48,480 nt of DNA from Pseudobdellovibrionaceae bacterium (GCA_021731025.1 JAKFYD010000022.1:1-48480); one strand, 5' to 3'. Numbered from the stretch's first letter, positions 1 through 8,086 are shown. Numbers and translations are program-made. The notes: generated from the sequence alone by a model not told the origin.

Positions 1-249
1 CTGGTTATTTATAACTTTAATATTAAAAATAACGTTCTCAAAAGCGAGTATGTTAATTGGGATAAAGCTTGTAACTCTCAAGAAAAAATCAACATGATAG
101 AATGTCAAAAAAAGCTCTATGGATTCCATGTTCTCGTAGACATTTCCACTGACTTGGCACAATTCGCATTTCAAAAATCTGAAAAGTCGCCAGAAGATAC
201 AAAGCTAATTTCTTCATTGCAGGAAAGGATTTCTAAATATGAAAAGTAG
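1..249 (+). CDS. C-terminal end of an unidentified protein (5' end outside window)
   Basis: Frame 1 is open from the first base and ends at TAG 247-249, giving 82 residues with no start inside the window. I do not recognise the family. The visible part is hydrophilic, with two Cys (in ACNSQ and IECQK) and a charged C-terminal helix. The next gene starts at 239, inside this frame, an 11-bp overlap that suggests translational coupling and one operon. Nothing here gives a function. It could be the tail of an exported partner of the next protein, but that is only inference. Confidence 0.6.
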   Translation: MVIYNFNIKNNVLKSEYVNWDKACNSQEKINMIECQKKLYGFHVLVDISTDLAQFAFQKSEKSPEDTKLISSLQERISKYEK

Positions 250-1186
250 TATGCTTATCTTTTTATATATTATCTTTTCCGCAAAAAATCTAATCGCGAC
301 TGATCTATGCTCAACTAAAGCCTGCCCTCAAGGTAAAGAGCCCATTTCAATTTGTTTTTCAGAACCAGAATACTATTCTAATTTGATGACAAGAACTGAT
401 GTATTCACATCTTGCGGCTATTTTACGAAAATTATTATTGCTAAAACTACTGCCGATATTTCAAAAGCTCTAGATGAACTCATCGCAGATTGTAAAACGA
501 TTAAAGAACTACGCTTTACGGGCCATGGCATTGAGGGAAACCAGGTTGCAGGCGATTTAAACTACCAAACGGTTCAGAATCTAGAGAAATATGCATGTGC
601 CTTTGATAGAAAGGCAGAGATTGAATATATGGGCTGCAATGTTGGAAAAGGCTGTGTTGGAGACATGCTGCTTTACCAAACTGCAAAGAATTTGCTTTCT
701 GTTAGTGGTGGTAGCGTTAAAGCCGCCACGACATATTCTATTGGTATTCCGCCTATTCTTCCGACTGTCAGTATAAATGGGAAGCATCGAAAATTAATTT
801 ATGATCCTAAAAAAACACCTTCAGACAATTGGAAACTGACAGGCTTAGCAATAAGTGATGGGGGTAGCATAAATGAAAGATGTTCTAACGAAATGGATGA
901 ACTCATTGAGGAGTTCAAATCTGCTAAAGGTGAAGCCATCGAAAAAGGATGTGATCTTAACTATAGCCCAATTAACCGCGAACGTCTTAGTGAATATAAA
1001 AGCCTACAAAGACGCCTTTCTGTGCAGCCACCCTATTTGCAATCGGCAGATTCAGAGGGCTGGAAGAGTTTAGTGTCTAGTATTGATTCGTTAAAATATA
1101 GTATTCGCCTATTTGAAATGTGCGAAGCGCCTATGAATAGACCGAGTAAAACTAAAGCAGAGGAAGGCGCTGATGGTGCGAAATAA
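239..1186 (+). CDS. exported protein with caspase-like (clan CD) His/Cys motif, DUF4347-like
   Basis: 315 residues. An N-terminal hydrophobic segment (about 5-20) looks like a signal peptide. The core 88-160 has a hydrophobic strand ending in TGHGIEGN (His96-Gly97) and, 37 residues later, a strand ending in MGCNVGKG (Cys133). The order strand-HG, then strand-Cys-x-x-Gly, is the catalytic dyad layout of clan CD peptidases such as caspase, clostripain, CHAT and C80, and is close to DUF4347 domains. Family knowledge would predict cysteine peptidase or autoprocessing activity after export; that is inference. The C-terminal third (200-315) is charged and unassigned. Several other Cys residues suggest disulfides. 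It overlaps the upstream gene by 11 bp. The start was chosen for the signal peptide and the overlap. Confidence 0.7.
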   Translation: MKSSMLIFLYIIFSAKNLIATDLCSTKACPQGKEPISICFSEPEYYSNLMTRTDVFTSCGYFTKIIIAKTTADISKALDELIADCKTIKELRFTGHGIEGNQVAGDLNYQTVQNLEKYACAFDRKAEIEYMGCNVGKGCVGDMLLYQTAKNLLSVSGGSVKAATTYSIGIPPILPTVSINGKHRKLIYDPKKTPSDNWKLTGLAISDGGSINERCSNEMDELIEEFKSAKGEAIEKGCDLNYSPINRERLSEYKSLQRRLSVQPPYLQSADSEGWKSLVSSIDSLKYSIRLFEMCEAPMNRPSKTKAEEGADGAK

Positions 1187-1442
1187 GTAGCGAATTCGTA
1201 ATCTTAAAGTTTAAAGCAGAAATTTTTTAGTTAAAAATCGAATATGTATCCTCAAATAATTCAAAGTAGATTCTATCGATCGACTGGCTACTAAAGACTG
1301 TTTTCTGGGTAACACTGTTTACATGAATGAACCTTCTTGATCTTACAAAATTTTGCCTATTAAAGTGAAAATTGGCGCCAGCAAAACTGCGCGCCATATG
1401 CTTTTGTAAGAAGTGATTTTGGTGAACAGATATGAGTGACAA

Positions 1443-2300
1443 CTACTTTTCCTGGAAAAAGAAAACTTCCCTTGAGAGGCTTTCTTCCTTGAATTTTCCA
1501 CAAGTATTCTCCGCTAGTCCCTTACACACGGCTGTTTGGTGGATCACCGGGTTGTGCATAGAAGCAGAGACGATTTTTCCGGTGCTTAGATTGATATTGA
1601 TTATCGTATTAATTGTCTCAAGACCATATTGTATTACATATGACCCATCTTTTAGATCAATCACATTAAACCAATTGTTAGAAGTATTTTTCATAAATCG
1701 ATTTAACCATTTTAATTCGGTTGGATAAGAGTAATTACAAATATTTTTTGAAGGAACGTTTGCGACTCTGAATGATGCGTAGTCTCCCTTTACAGATACC
1801 AAAGTTATTTCAAAATCAATGCAGTCGGCCCCAAATATAACGACATTTCCATCAGTCCAGGTAGCTGGAATACCCTTATTGTCGACGTAGTCATGGTCGT
1901 TAATATTTCTTACTTTTGATTTGGCTGCCACAAAATAATTTGCGTAAAAATTTAGAGTATCTAGGAGAGCTGCTGTGTTTGCGAGACCTTTTGGAGGGAG
2001 TCCCATTTTAAAGTTTGGATCATGAGAAACATGTTGACGAAATTCTAATGGAACTTCAATTTGAATCCCGTTTTTTGTGATTTTATTCCACTGCAGTTCT
2101 TCAAAGAAAACACCGTCAGCACCTTTTTTTACTATGGAAATTGCGTTTCCTTCGTATCCACCAGTAGGGTTTCCATTGGAGTAATAAGAATTCAAAATTC
2201 GATATTTCAGGATTTCGCCTTCGACGTATTTTCTCTCCAAAATGCCGGCAAACGCAAATTTGGTAGAACTAAACACTAATAAAACCAATAATAATTTCAT
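1443..2300 (-). CDS. exported protein of unknown function
   Basis: 285 residues when started at the ATG 2298-2300. An in-frame start at 2396 exists, but the chosen ATG is followed at once by a classic signal peptide (MKLLLVLLVFSSTKFAFA) and preceded by an AGAGG ribosome site about 8 bases upstream. The mature part is rich in Asn, Tyr and Lys with scattered hydrophobic strands, as in a beta-rich periplasmic or surface protein. Three Cys near the C-terminus (CKGLAENTCG region and an upstream C-N-Y) could pair. I recognise no family. It converges with the gene ending at 1186. Its 5' side faces the IS element about 310 bases away. Confidence 0.7.
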   Translation of the reverse strand: MKLLLVLLVFSSTKFAFAGILERKYVEGEILKYRILNSYYSNGNPTGGYEGNAISIVKKGADGVFFEELQWNKITKNGIQIEVPLEFRQHVSHDPNFKMGLPPKGLANTAALLDTLNFYANYFVAAKSKVRNINDHDYVDNKGIPATWTDGNVVIFGADCIDFEITLVSVKGDYASFRVANVPSKNICNYSYPTELKWLNRFMKNTSNNWFNVIDLKDGSYVIQYGLETINTIININLSTGKIVSASMHNPVIHQTAVCKGLAENTCGKFKEESLSREVFFFQEK

Positions 2301-2614
2301 AATTTTAGGTCCTCTTGCAGGGCTGAAATTTACCACAATGATTGTCAATTGGAAGATACCCTGTAAATAAACCCAATCTTTTTCTGCTAGTCGCAATATC
2401 GTCGTAATGAGCTATTTGAAGCCGCAGGAGTTCAGGGATTTTTAGGGTAGCGCTTAAAGATTAAAAAGCTCAGTTTAGGTAACAGAAGTAAGTGAAAACA
2501 AATGCGCCAGGACGTCACTCCCGACGGTTCGAAAAGCTCAGAATTCATGGCCAATAAACTTATAAAGACCAAAAGGCTCTTTAGAACACTATTAAGGTAA
2601 GCCCAAAAACATTC
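2301..2614. other. intergenic stretch between exported protein and IS element
   Basis: No credible gene. It holds the AGAGG ribosome site of the minus-strand gene just above 2300 and two copies of AAAAGCTCAG (2464-2473 and 2532-2541), which may be chance. The IS element entered at its right edge, after ATTC 2611-2614. The flank beyond the IS (4158-4291) also shows no gene, so the insertion appears to have split an intergenic region rather than a gene. Confidence 0.5.
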
Positions 2615-2632
2615 GGGCCTGTTGAAAAAGTC
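2615..2632 (+). repeat. left terminal inverted repeat of the IS
   Basis: 18 bp, GGGCCTGTTGAAAAAGTC, a perfect match to the reverse complement of 4140-4157. It is preceded by the ATTC target duplication. Confidence 0.93.
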
Positions 2633-2692
2633 TCTGCGCATATTGTCGGCGGAATTGGATGATGGTTTTATTCGATTTAAGAGGACGCCATC

Positions 2693-4135
2693 ATGCAAGG
2701 ACAGCATCAGTACCAGCCAGAGCTTTTTAGCGAAATTAATTATGAAGAGTTAATACCCAAGGGTCATTTGCTTCGAAAGATCGATCAAGTTTTGGATCTT
2801 TCATTTTTGCCCGAGTTGACAGCATCACTTTATTCTCAGTCCCAAGGCCGACCTTCGATTGACCCAGTGATTTTTATTCGTATGGTTCTTTTAAGCTACC
2901 TCTATAATATCGATTCTGATCGTCAGCTCTGCGAAGAAGTTGGTTACAACCTGGCGTATCGTTGGTTTTGCAGGCTTTCGCTTAGAGACGCAGTTCCTGA
3001 TCACTCTTCGATTACGCGCATTCGCGATCGACTGGGTGAGAAAGTTTATGAAAAAATATTTGAATTAGTTGTCGAGCAATGTCGTAAAGCAGGTCTCGTT
3101 AAACTTGAACAAGTCATGGTCGACGGATCTGTGATTAAGGCAAATGCTTCGATTTACAAAATGCAAGAACGAGATGAAAAAAAAGATGACGATCCCAAAG
3201 ACCCACCTTCTTCGAGGCCTGCTCATTCAAAGGACGGCTTAAGTGTAAATGACCTTCGCAAAAAAGGGATCGGTGGAAAAAAAATTTCCAACAAAACCCA
3301 TTTTAACCCAGCTGATCCAGAAGCTACTTTATCTGGTAAAGCTGGTGAGAATAAAGCTCTGGCTTACAAAACTCATCACGCTATTGATGCAGACTCACGC
3401 GTGGTCGTTGATTGCCATGTCACAACGGGCGCCGTTAGTGATGTTACAATGCTCATCGAACGAATCAATCGCATTCAAGAAAAGCATAATAAAAAGATCG
3501 GTGAGATCATTGCTGATCGTGGCTATGGATCTGCAGAGAATCTGGAGGAATTAGAAAAGCAGGATATTAAATCCAATATCCCATTGTGGAGTTCAAAGGT
3601 TGGAGAAGCCTTTTTTAGAGAGATCGAAGCTGGATTTAGAGTTGAAACTGAGAATAATAAAGTTTTTTGTCCCGAGAGTCATGAGATGAAGTTCTCCAGT
3701 AACGATCGAACGGGACAGAGATCACTATGGACATTGAAAAGAAGTGTCTGCATGAGCTGCCCTAGAGCGCTAACATGTTTGACGGCCAATGAATATAAAG
3801 TCAGAGGGAAGCGATTTGCTGTTCCTGATCATCATAAGCTTTTTAAAAGAGTTACTGAAAAACAAAAAGAGCCTGAATTTAGAAAAAAACTTTGGGAGCG
3901 GATGTGGAAGATGGAAGGTGTTTTTGCTGAGGCAAAATCTCATCATGGTATGCGACGGGCCAGGTACCGCGGTCGAGCAAAAATGCAGATCCAAGTTTAT
4001 CTGACTGCAACCGTGCAGAACCTAAAGCGGCTAGCAGGTTCTGCCATTGGAGAACTTGACGGAATTATAAGAACTTTGATCCAGAATCTTTTTGATCGGA
4101 ATTTTGGGACCGAAATCCATAAATTTGCGGTTTAA
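2693..4135 (+). CDS. DDE transposase, IS1182 family
   Basis: 480 residues, the usual length for IS1182-type transposases. The N-terminal domain (1-120) contains the DUF772-type pattern: RKIDQVLDLSFL, GRPSIDPVI and a SLRDAVPDHSSITRIRDR segment. Likely catalytic residues are Asp144 in MVDGSVIKAN, Asp275 in IIADRGYGSAEN and Glu413 in GVFAEAKSHHGMRRARYRG; the last has the YREK-like arrangement of the IS4/IS5 superfamily. A zinc-ribbon-like Cys set lies before the Glu (C326, C353, C356, C362). It catalyses cut-and-paste movement by binding the 18-bp ends. ATG follows GAGGACGCC, a GAGG ribosome site 6 bases upstream. No frameshift or stop, so it looks functional. Confidence 0.93.
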   Translation: MQGQHQYQPELFSEINYEELIPKGHLLRKIDQVLDLSFLPELTASLYSQSQGRPSIDPVIFIRMVLLSYLYNIDSDRQLCEEVGYNLAYRWFCRLSLRDAVPDHSSITRIRDRLGEKVYEKIFELVVEQCRKAGLVKLEQVMVDGSVIKANASIYKMQERDEKKDDDPKDPPSSRPAHSKDGLSVNDLRKKGIGGKKISNKTHFNPADPEATLSGKAGENKALAYKTHHAIDADSRVVVDCHVTTGAVSDVTMLIERINRIQEKHNKKIGEIIADRGYGSAENLEELEKQDIKSNIPLWSSKVGEAFFREIEAGFRVETENNKVFCPESHEMKFSSNDRTGQRSLWTLKRSVCMSCPRALTCLTANEYKVRGKRFAVPDHHKLFKRVTEKQKEPEFRKKLWERMWKMEGVFAEAKSHHGMRRARYRGRAKMQIQVYLTATVQNLKRLAGSAIGELDGIIRTLIQNLFDRNFGTEIHKFAV

Positions 4136-4139
4136 AATC

Positions 4140-4157
4140 GACTTTTTCAACAGGCCC
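4140..4157 (-). repeat. right terminal inverted repeat of the IS
   Basis: GACTTTTTCAACAGGCCC, the perfect reverse complement of the left end, begins 4 bp after the transposase stop. It is followed by the second ATTC copy at 4158-4161. Confidence 0.93.
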
Positions 4158-4291
4158 ATTCCCTTTTGTTCAGCCTTGTAACTTAAAAATCGGGATTTCC
4201 CTCTGAGATTTAATTCGAACTGAGCTTTCTGTAGCAGAAAAATTTTGTCTTAAAAGAAAGCGGTCTTAATCAAAAGGCTCGCAAAAACAGC

Positions 4292-5119
4292 TCACACTTT
4301 ATCAGTTATCTTAAAAAAATCTAAATTAAATGAATGAACTCCTTCAGCTTGCGAGTCTTTAATAATCATTTTCACTTCTTCTATACAGGTTACTAACATG
4401 CTTTTTATCTTAATAAAGTCTTCGTTAGAAATAGTAATTACGGAAGAATAATGCAGGTCATTGTTAAGATTTTCTTTCTCTAAAGATCGAATAGCTAACA
4501 TTCTCCAGTTCGTATGGAATTTAGAAATCATTGGCGAATCGGAACTCAAATGAATTCTGGTTGTCCCAACTAGAAATCGGTTATTTTCAGACTGAATTGC
4601 TAAACCGATTGAAACGAGAAACTCTAAAATTTCTGCAGTTCGTTTTAATGATATACCCAAATATTCACTGAGTGCTTCTTTATATTGGAGCTCTGGAATT
4701 GTTAACATGACATGAATCGCACCATACAGCCACGAGCTGTAAAAAATGGCTTGATCTTCTCTTGTTAAGGTTTGTTTAACACCAAGCCTATCTTTTAAAA
4801 TGAGCCTTCTTTCCAAAACTTGATCAATATGTTGTTTAAGCCTTATTTTTAAAGCTTTTGTACCTGCCCTTTCAAGTTGAACAAGTAACAGAAAAAATTG
4901 TGACTCTTCATTCGTATGTCCTAGGTATTCATTAGTGCCCTCAGCTTGTTCCATACTTAACTGTGAATTGCCGTTGAGAACCTGTGAAATGTGAGATAGC
5001 GGAACAGAAATGTGCTTGGCCAAAGCCATCCTTAATCCACGGCCGCCCTTAACCTGAGAATGAATATATTCGTTTAGATAATTTTTATAACTCTTATACG
5101 AAAATATATCTTTTTTCAT
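4292..5119 (-). CDS. TIGR02147 family protein (putative transcription regulator)
   Basis: 275 residues, typical for TIGR02147, a paralogous family mainly in Fibrobacter and Bdellovibrio-type bacteria. The N-terminus has the family signature: FSYKSYKNYLNEYI, then LRMALAKHISVPLSHISQVLNG, a helix-turn-helix-like stretch, then QAEGTNEYLGHTNEESQFFLLLVQLERA. A second winged-helix-like part is seen around 145-185 (LSEYLGISLKRTAEILEFLVSIGL). No signal peptide or membrane segment, so it acts in the cytoplasm. Function is inferred: DNA-binding regulator, never clearly proven for the family. There is no ribosome site before the ATG. An AT-rich 11-bp dyad lies 28 bases upstream and may be its operator. 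Confidence 0.85.
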   Translation of the reverse strand: MKKDIFSYKSYKNYLNEYIHSQVKGGRGLRMALAKHISVPLSHISQVLNGNSQLSMEQAEGTNEYLGHTNEESQFFLLLVQLERAGTKALKIRLKQHIDQVLERRLILKDRLGVKQTLTREDQAIFYSSWLYGAIHVMLTIPELQYKEALSEYLGISLKRTAEILEFLVSIGLAIQSENNRFLVGTTRIHLSSDSPMISKFHTNWRMLAIRSLEKENLNNDLHYSSVITISNEDFIKIKSMLVTCIEEVKMIIKDSQAEGVHSFNLDFFKITDKV

Positions 5120-5147
5120 AATTTCAATTAGTTATCGGCTTAATTTC

Positions 5148-5179
5148 ATTAATAATGAAGGTATATCATCATTATTAAT
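5148..5179. promoter_or_regulatory. AT-rich dyad, candidate operator in divergent promoter region
   Basis: ATTAATAATGA (5148-5158) and TCATTATTAAT (5169-5179) are perfect 11-bp inverted arms with a 10-base spacer. It lies between the divergent TIGR02147 gene (start 5119) and the exported protein at 5365. One helical turn between arms fits a dimeric regulator, and autoregulation is the simplest guess. A second, smaller dyad, GGGTTAAAACCC, is at 5229-5240. No convincing -35/-10 pair was found. Confidence 0.45.
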
Positions 5180-5364
5180 AAAATTGTTCTATTTTATTAC
5201 CGAGCACTTGCTATATAACTAACGCAACGGGTTAAAACCCTAACAACGGAGAAAGGTACCCTATTTTAGCGAAATTAACTGAGAGCTTTTTTAAATCAAA
5301 GGCTATCAATTTTTAGCGCGAAAAATCGGATTAAATCTTGCTCTTACAATCACTGGAGAAACAA

Positions 5365-6498
5365 ATGTATTTTAAACCGCATAAAATAAACCTAGTATTC
5401 CTTGGTCTGACGTTTATTGCCAATCTGTCTAGTTCTTTTGCGCTCGCCGAAGGTGACATCAGCGAAAACGCCATTTCGATTCCTTCTGAAAATTTATTGG
5501 GTGGTGATGGCAGTGGAGGTGGAGGGACACATAGCTGTCTAACTTATTCACTCGATAAACAAGGCCATAAAATTATTAAAAGTGGAACTTCTGAGCTCTA
5601 CGATCTGTATGAAGCTCGAGTGGCCCATGGATACAACCTCGTAAATTCCACAGGCAAAACCGCAAATGAACTTTTAAACGACGCAATGATGAAAATTTAT
5701 ACTGCTAACCCGGTCTATGCAGGCGCTGTTTTAGATAAGCTTAAGTTTTATACGAGTCGCAAAAAAATGCTGGCGAAAAAATCTTTTAATGTTTTGAATG
5801 ACGCTCATATTGTTTTTGTGGATCAAGGCTGTAGCTATAAACAAATCGCGCAATGGAACGATGGATACAATGCTGTTGTCATCGATAGCGATCTTTATGG
5901 AATTTTTAGAAAATCACCCCTTAATATGGCGGCTCTTGCCTTACACGAGGCCGTGTATGCAGTAGAACGAGCAAGCTCAGGAGTAAAAGACTCTGACAAA
6001 ACGAGAAAACTCGTGGGCCAAGCATTTTCTGATGCTCGAGTAGACCTTATCAAAAAAGTAAACAATGTGTTTCACATCAAAGCAGGCCACTTTTACTCGT
6101 GGATATTAAAAGCCCTCGATGGCCAATCGCATGCAATTGTAAATGTTGGATCTTGGCAGGATAAACTTATGAAAACTTCATCTGTCTTTAGATCTACTTG
6201 GACTGGGAAACTATCAACCAGCCCAGACAACTCTCAAGTTGCATCAATGGCTTCTCCTGTTGAAATATCAAATGGTACAGTTGTAATTGAATATGGTTTT
6301 TATCAAAGCGAAAGAGAAGTTGAGTCACCGCTGAGAATACATTTTCAAATCTATGAAGATGCACGACTTCCCGTCTATTCAAGAGTCATATCAAAAAATG
6401 AATTAGATAATAATGGCAGAGTTGATGGGAATTTAGTTCTTGCACTTCCTTATGAAACTGCAATGGGCCAAACAATAGACTCGCTCACTCTTGATTAG
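5365..6498 (+). CDS. exported protein with GGDGSGGGGTH motif and degenerate HExxH-like site
   Basis: 377 residues from ATG 5365; a TTG 27 bases earlier is in frame, but GGAGA sits about 6 bases before this ATG. Signal peptide about 7-28, ending FALA. Then a glycine-rich stretch LLGGDGSGGGGTHSC (44-58), seen in other exported Bdellovibrio-type proteins as far as I recall. Segment 188-202 reads NMAALALHEAVYAVE. It looks like a zincin helix, but Tyr198 stands where HExxH has its second His, so zinc peptidase activity is doubtful. The C-terminal part (260-377) is beta-rich. Specific function unknown. It heads a run of four exported proteins on the same strand. Confidence 0.65.
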   Translation: MYFKPHKINLVFLGLTFIANLSSSFALAEGDISENAISIPSENLLGGDGSGGGGTHSCLTYSLDKQGHKIIKSGTSELYDLYEARVAHGYNLVNSTGKTANELLNDAMMKIYTANPVYAGAVLDKLKFYTSRKKMLAKKSFNVLNDAHIVFVDQGCSYKQIAQWNDGYNAVVIDSDLYGIFRKSPLNMAALALHEAVYAVERASSGVKDSDKTRKLVGQAFSDARVDLIKKVNNVFHIKAGHFYSWILKALDGQSHAIVNVGSWQDKLMKTSSVFRSTWTGKLSTSPDNSQVASMASPVEISNGTVVIEYGFYQSEREVESPLRIHFQIYEDARLPVYSRVISKNELDNNGRVDGNLVLALPYETAMGQTIDSLTLD

Positions 6499-6556
6499 TC
6501 GTTTACCAATTTCACTATTAACCGATTCGAATTTAAGATTAACTTAAGGAGAATTT

Positions 6557-6880
6557 ATGAAACTGAATTTATTAGTTATTGTTTGCCTTATTTCTGGTGG
6601 AATAACACAAACAGCATTTGCAATCTCGACCTATTCACTGTCAGAAATTTGCAACAAGTATTCCGATGACCAACGGAACTGTCAGCGAATTCCTTTTTGC
6701 CAGTTGCAAATGATCCCTGCCCGAGCCGGTGGATGTCATGCACGTATTGGCTTTGAATACATGGAAAATGCCTGCACAACTATCAGTATCGAGAACTGTA
6801 ATCCTGTAACAACTGGCTGTCAGGTCTATGGACCTTCAAGAGCACAGGCATTTTGTTCAGCAGTTCGAGAAAGTCTCTAA
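6557..6880 (+). CDS. small exported Cys-rich protein
   Basis: 107 residues. Signal peptide of about 22 residues ends TQTAFA. The mature part has many Cys (about nine), for example in ICNKYSDDQRNCQRIPFC and ENCNPVTTGCQVYG, so several disulfides and export to periplasm or outside are likely. A strong AAGGAG ribosome site lies 6-7 bases before ATG. No family recognised. The pattern of a short Cys-rich mature domain recalls small periplasmic or secreted proteins of predatory bacteria, but that gives no function. It is 58 bp after the previous gene and 45 bp before the next, so co-transcription is possible. Confidence 0.65.
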   Translation: MKLNLLVIVCLISGGITQTAFAISTYSLSEICNKYSDDQRNCQRIPFCQLQMIPARAGGCHARIGFEYMENACTTISIENCNPVTTGCQVYGPSRAQAFCSAVRESL

Positions 6881-6925
6881 AAGTTTTTACTGGGAATGAA
6901 ATTTCAAATAAAAGGAGTATTACCT

Positions 6926-7231
6926 ATGAAAAATTTCTTTGCCTTATTGACAGCAATTTTATTGGGATCGCAAATGGGTGCTGCCGGGGAGCCGAACTAC
7001 TGCGCTATTCAGGCTTACAAGAATCTGCAGTTCTACATGAATGTCAAAGGCACCTACATGTATTCATGCCAATGGATTAATGGCGATTATTATTCCAATG
7101 GAAGACCAAAGGGAGAGAATTGTGATTTGAGCGTAAAAAGCGCCACAGGGCAAATATCCAATTGGTCAGTGGACCTGGATAATCAATGCCACGGCTTGAG
7201 AAGTGGTCCTAATAGCATCCAACCAAGATAA
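6926..7231 (+). CDS. small exported protein
   Basis: 101 residues from ATG 6926, which follows AAAGGAG; an earlier in-frame ATG at 6896 would put non-signal residues in front of the signal peptide. Signal peptide about 1-19 (MKNFFALLTAILLGSQ...), mature start near AAGEPNYC. The mature part has four Cys and many aromatic residues (MYSCQWINGDYYSNG). No family recognised. It belongs to the run of exported proteins from 5365 to 7663. Confidence 0.6.
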   Translation: MKNFFALLTAILLGSQMGAAGEPNYCAIQAYKNLQFYMNVKGTYMYSCQWINGDYYSNGRPKGENCDLSVKSATGQISNWSVDLDNQCHGLRSGPNSIQPR

Positions 7232-7244
7232 GAAAACTTTTAAG

Positions 7245-7283
7245 GTAGGGATTGCCGTATATTAAACAAACACTAATCCCTAC
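7245..7283. repeat. inverted repeat, possible mRNA hairpin
   Basis: GTAGGGATT (7245-7253) pairs perfectly with AATCCCTAC (7275-7283) across a 21-base loop, between two small exported-protein genes. There is no T-run, so it is not a standard terminator. It could be an mRNA-stability hairpin or an operator. Confidence 0.35.
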
Positions 7284-7339
7284 AAGCAATAATTCGAAGA
7301 ATAAATTAATCTGAAGTTAAACTAAATTTAGGAGGTTCT

Positions 7340-7663
7340 ATGAAAAAATTCTTAATCCTTATTTCTTTGATAACCCTTTCATCATCAGCTTTTGCTGCAA
7401 TAAGTATCGGCAATGCTCCGGGCCTTTCGGATAGTGATCTGAAACAATTTCAATGTTCAATAAACGTACAGCAAATTGATCCCGAGACTGGAGATCGGGG
7501 CGAAAAAGGTTTGGTGTATTCAATAGTCGTGGCTGCTAACTTAAATAATGCAAAAGCAGCGGCACTCAATAAATTAAATTTTTATGGACCAGTGAAGGGC
7601 TCGCTATGTTATTTGAATAATGATGGTCGTCAATTTGAGATAAAAAGTATTGCTTGCAATTGA
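7340..7663 (+). CDS. small exported protein
   Basis: 107 residues. Clear signal peptide MKKFLILISLITLSSSAFA, mature start AISIGNAPG. GGAGG ribosome site 5-6 bases upstream of ATG. The mature domain looks like a small beta-rich fold (LVYSIVVAANLNNAKAAALNKL) with three Cys (QCSIN, LCYLN and the penultimate residue). No family recognised. It is the last gene of the exported-protein run and is convergent with the minus-strand frame ending at 7739. Confidence 0.65.
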   Translation: MKKFLILISLITLSSSAFAAISIGNAPGLSDSDLKQFQCSINVQQIDPETGDRGEKGLVYSIVVAANLNNAKAAALNKLNFYGPVKGSLCYLNNDGRQFEIKSIACN

Positions 7664-7738
7664 TCTTAAGGCGTATCCAAAATCACTACCTACCGTTACA
7701 AAGTCTCATCAAGAAGGCTCAGTCAGCTAAGCCTTCGC

Positions 7739-8086
7739 TTAAGACTGCCCCATAAATCTATGCTTTCTTGATCTAACGTGAGACCTAGCACGACCATCTA
7801 AGATCAACTCAGAATTTCGCCTAAGCCTTCCAAGCTTACGAACTATAGTCGTTCTACCATAGCCGTAATAAGCTGTAATACGGTCCATACTCCATCGATC
7901 AATCCACCTTTTAATCGCCAGATCCTGAAGGTCGATCTTATCTTTGTTCCAAACAAGGTGATGATTCGTTCCCACGCTCAAAACGCTTGTTTCGAGTAGT
8001 TTGGCGTAGCCTTCACCAATTTTCTCCCCCTCAAAATCCTTCGGACATGCGGTTTGGCACGTGCTTGCTGAGCAAGCCCGCGCCAA
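7739..8086 (-). CDS. small helix-turn-helix protein or 5'-truncated recombinase remnant
   Basis: The frame gives 115 residues from a TTG at 8086, but the first ~25 residues are read through a palindrome and are probably not genuine. A later in-frame GTG at 7975 would give about 78 residues. The informative part is AIKRWIDRWSMDRITAYYGY followed by RTTIVRKLGRLRRN. It resembles the DNA-binding helix-turn-helix at the end of serine recombinases or a resolvase-type HTH: a W..M..I....GYGRTTI pattern followed by basic residues. No catalytic recombinase domain is found next to it. Either it is a stand-alone DNA-binding protein or the tail of a degraded recombinase. The start is unresolved. Confidence 0.4.
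   Translation of the reverse strand: MARACSASTCQTACPKDFEGEKIGEGYAKLLETSVLSVGTNHHLVWNKDKIDLQDLAIKRWIDRWSMDRITAYYGYGRTTIVRKLGRLRRNSELILDGRARSHVRSRKHRFMGQS

Larger units (their letters stand above)
2615..4157. mobile_element. complete IS element, IS1182/IS5-like
   Basis: 1543 bp bounded by perfect 18-bp inverted repeats, GGGCCTGTTGAAAAAGTC at 2615-2632 and its reverse complement at 4140-4157. The tetranucleotide ATTC is duplicated directly outside both ends (2611-2614 and 4158-4161), the target-site duplication. A single intact transposase fills it, with a 5' leader of 60 bp and a 4-bp gap before the right repeat. Perfect ends, intact frame and clean duplication indicate a recent and possibly still active insertion. 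Confidence 0.93.

Noticed and set aside
1227-1442. 71-codon minus-strand frame directly after the stop of the exported protein
   Set aside because: Starts with TTG and no ribosome site, and shows no recognisable motif; most likely chance in AT-rich sequence, although it is in frame with the upstream gene.
2432-2707. 91-codon minus-strand frame over the left IS end
   Set aside because: It crosses the IS boundary, so it did not exist before insertion, and it shows no protein-like features.
5201-5290. Riboswitch-like stretch around GGGTTAAAACCC and GGAGAAAGG
   Set aside because: Does not match the conserved cores I know, including the c-di-GMP (GEMM) riboswitch found in Bdellovibrio; only a small dyad remains.
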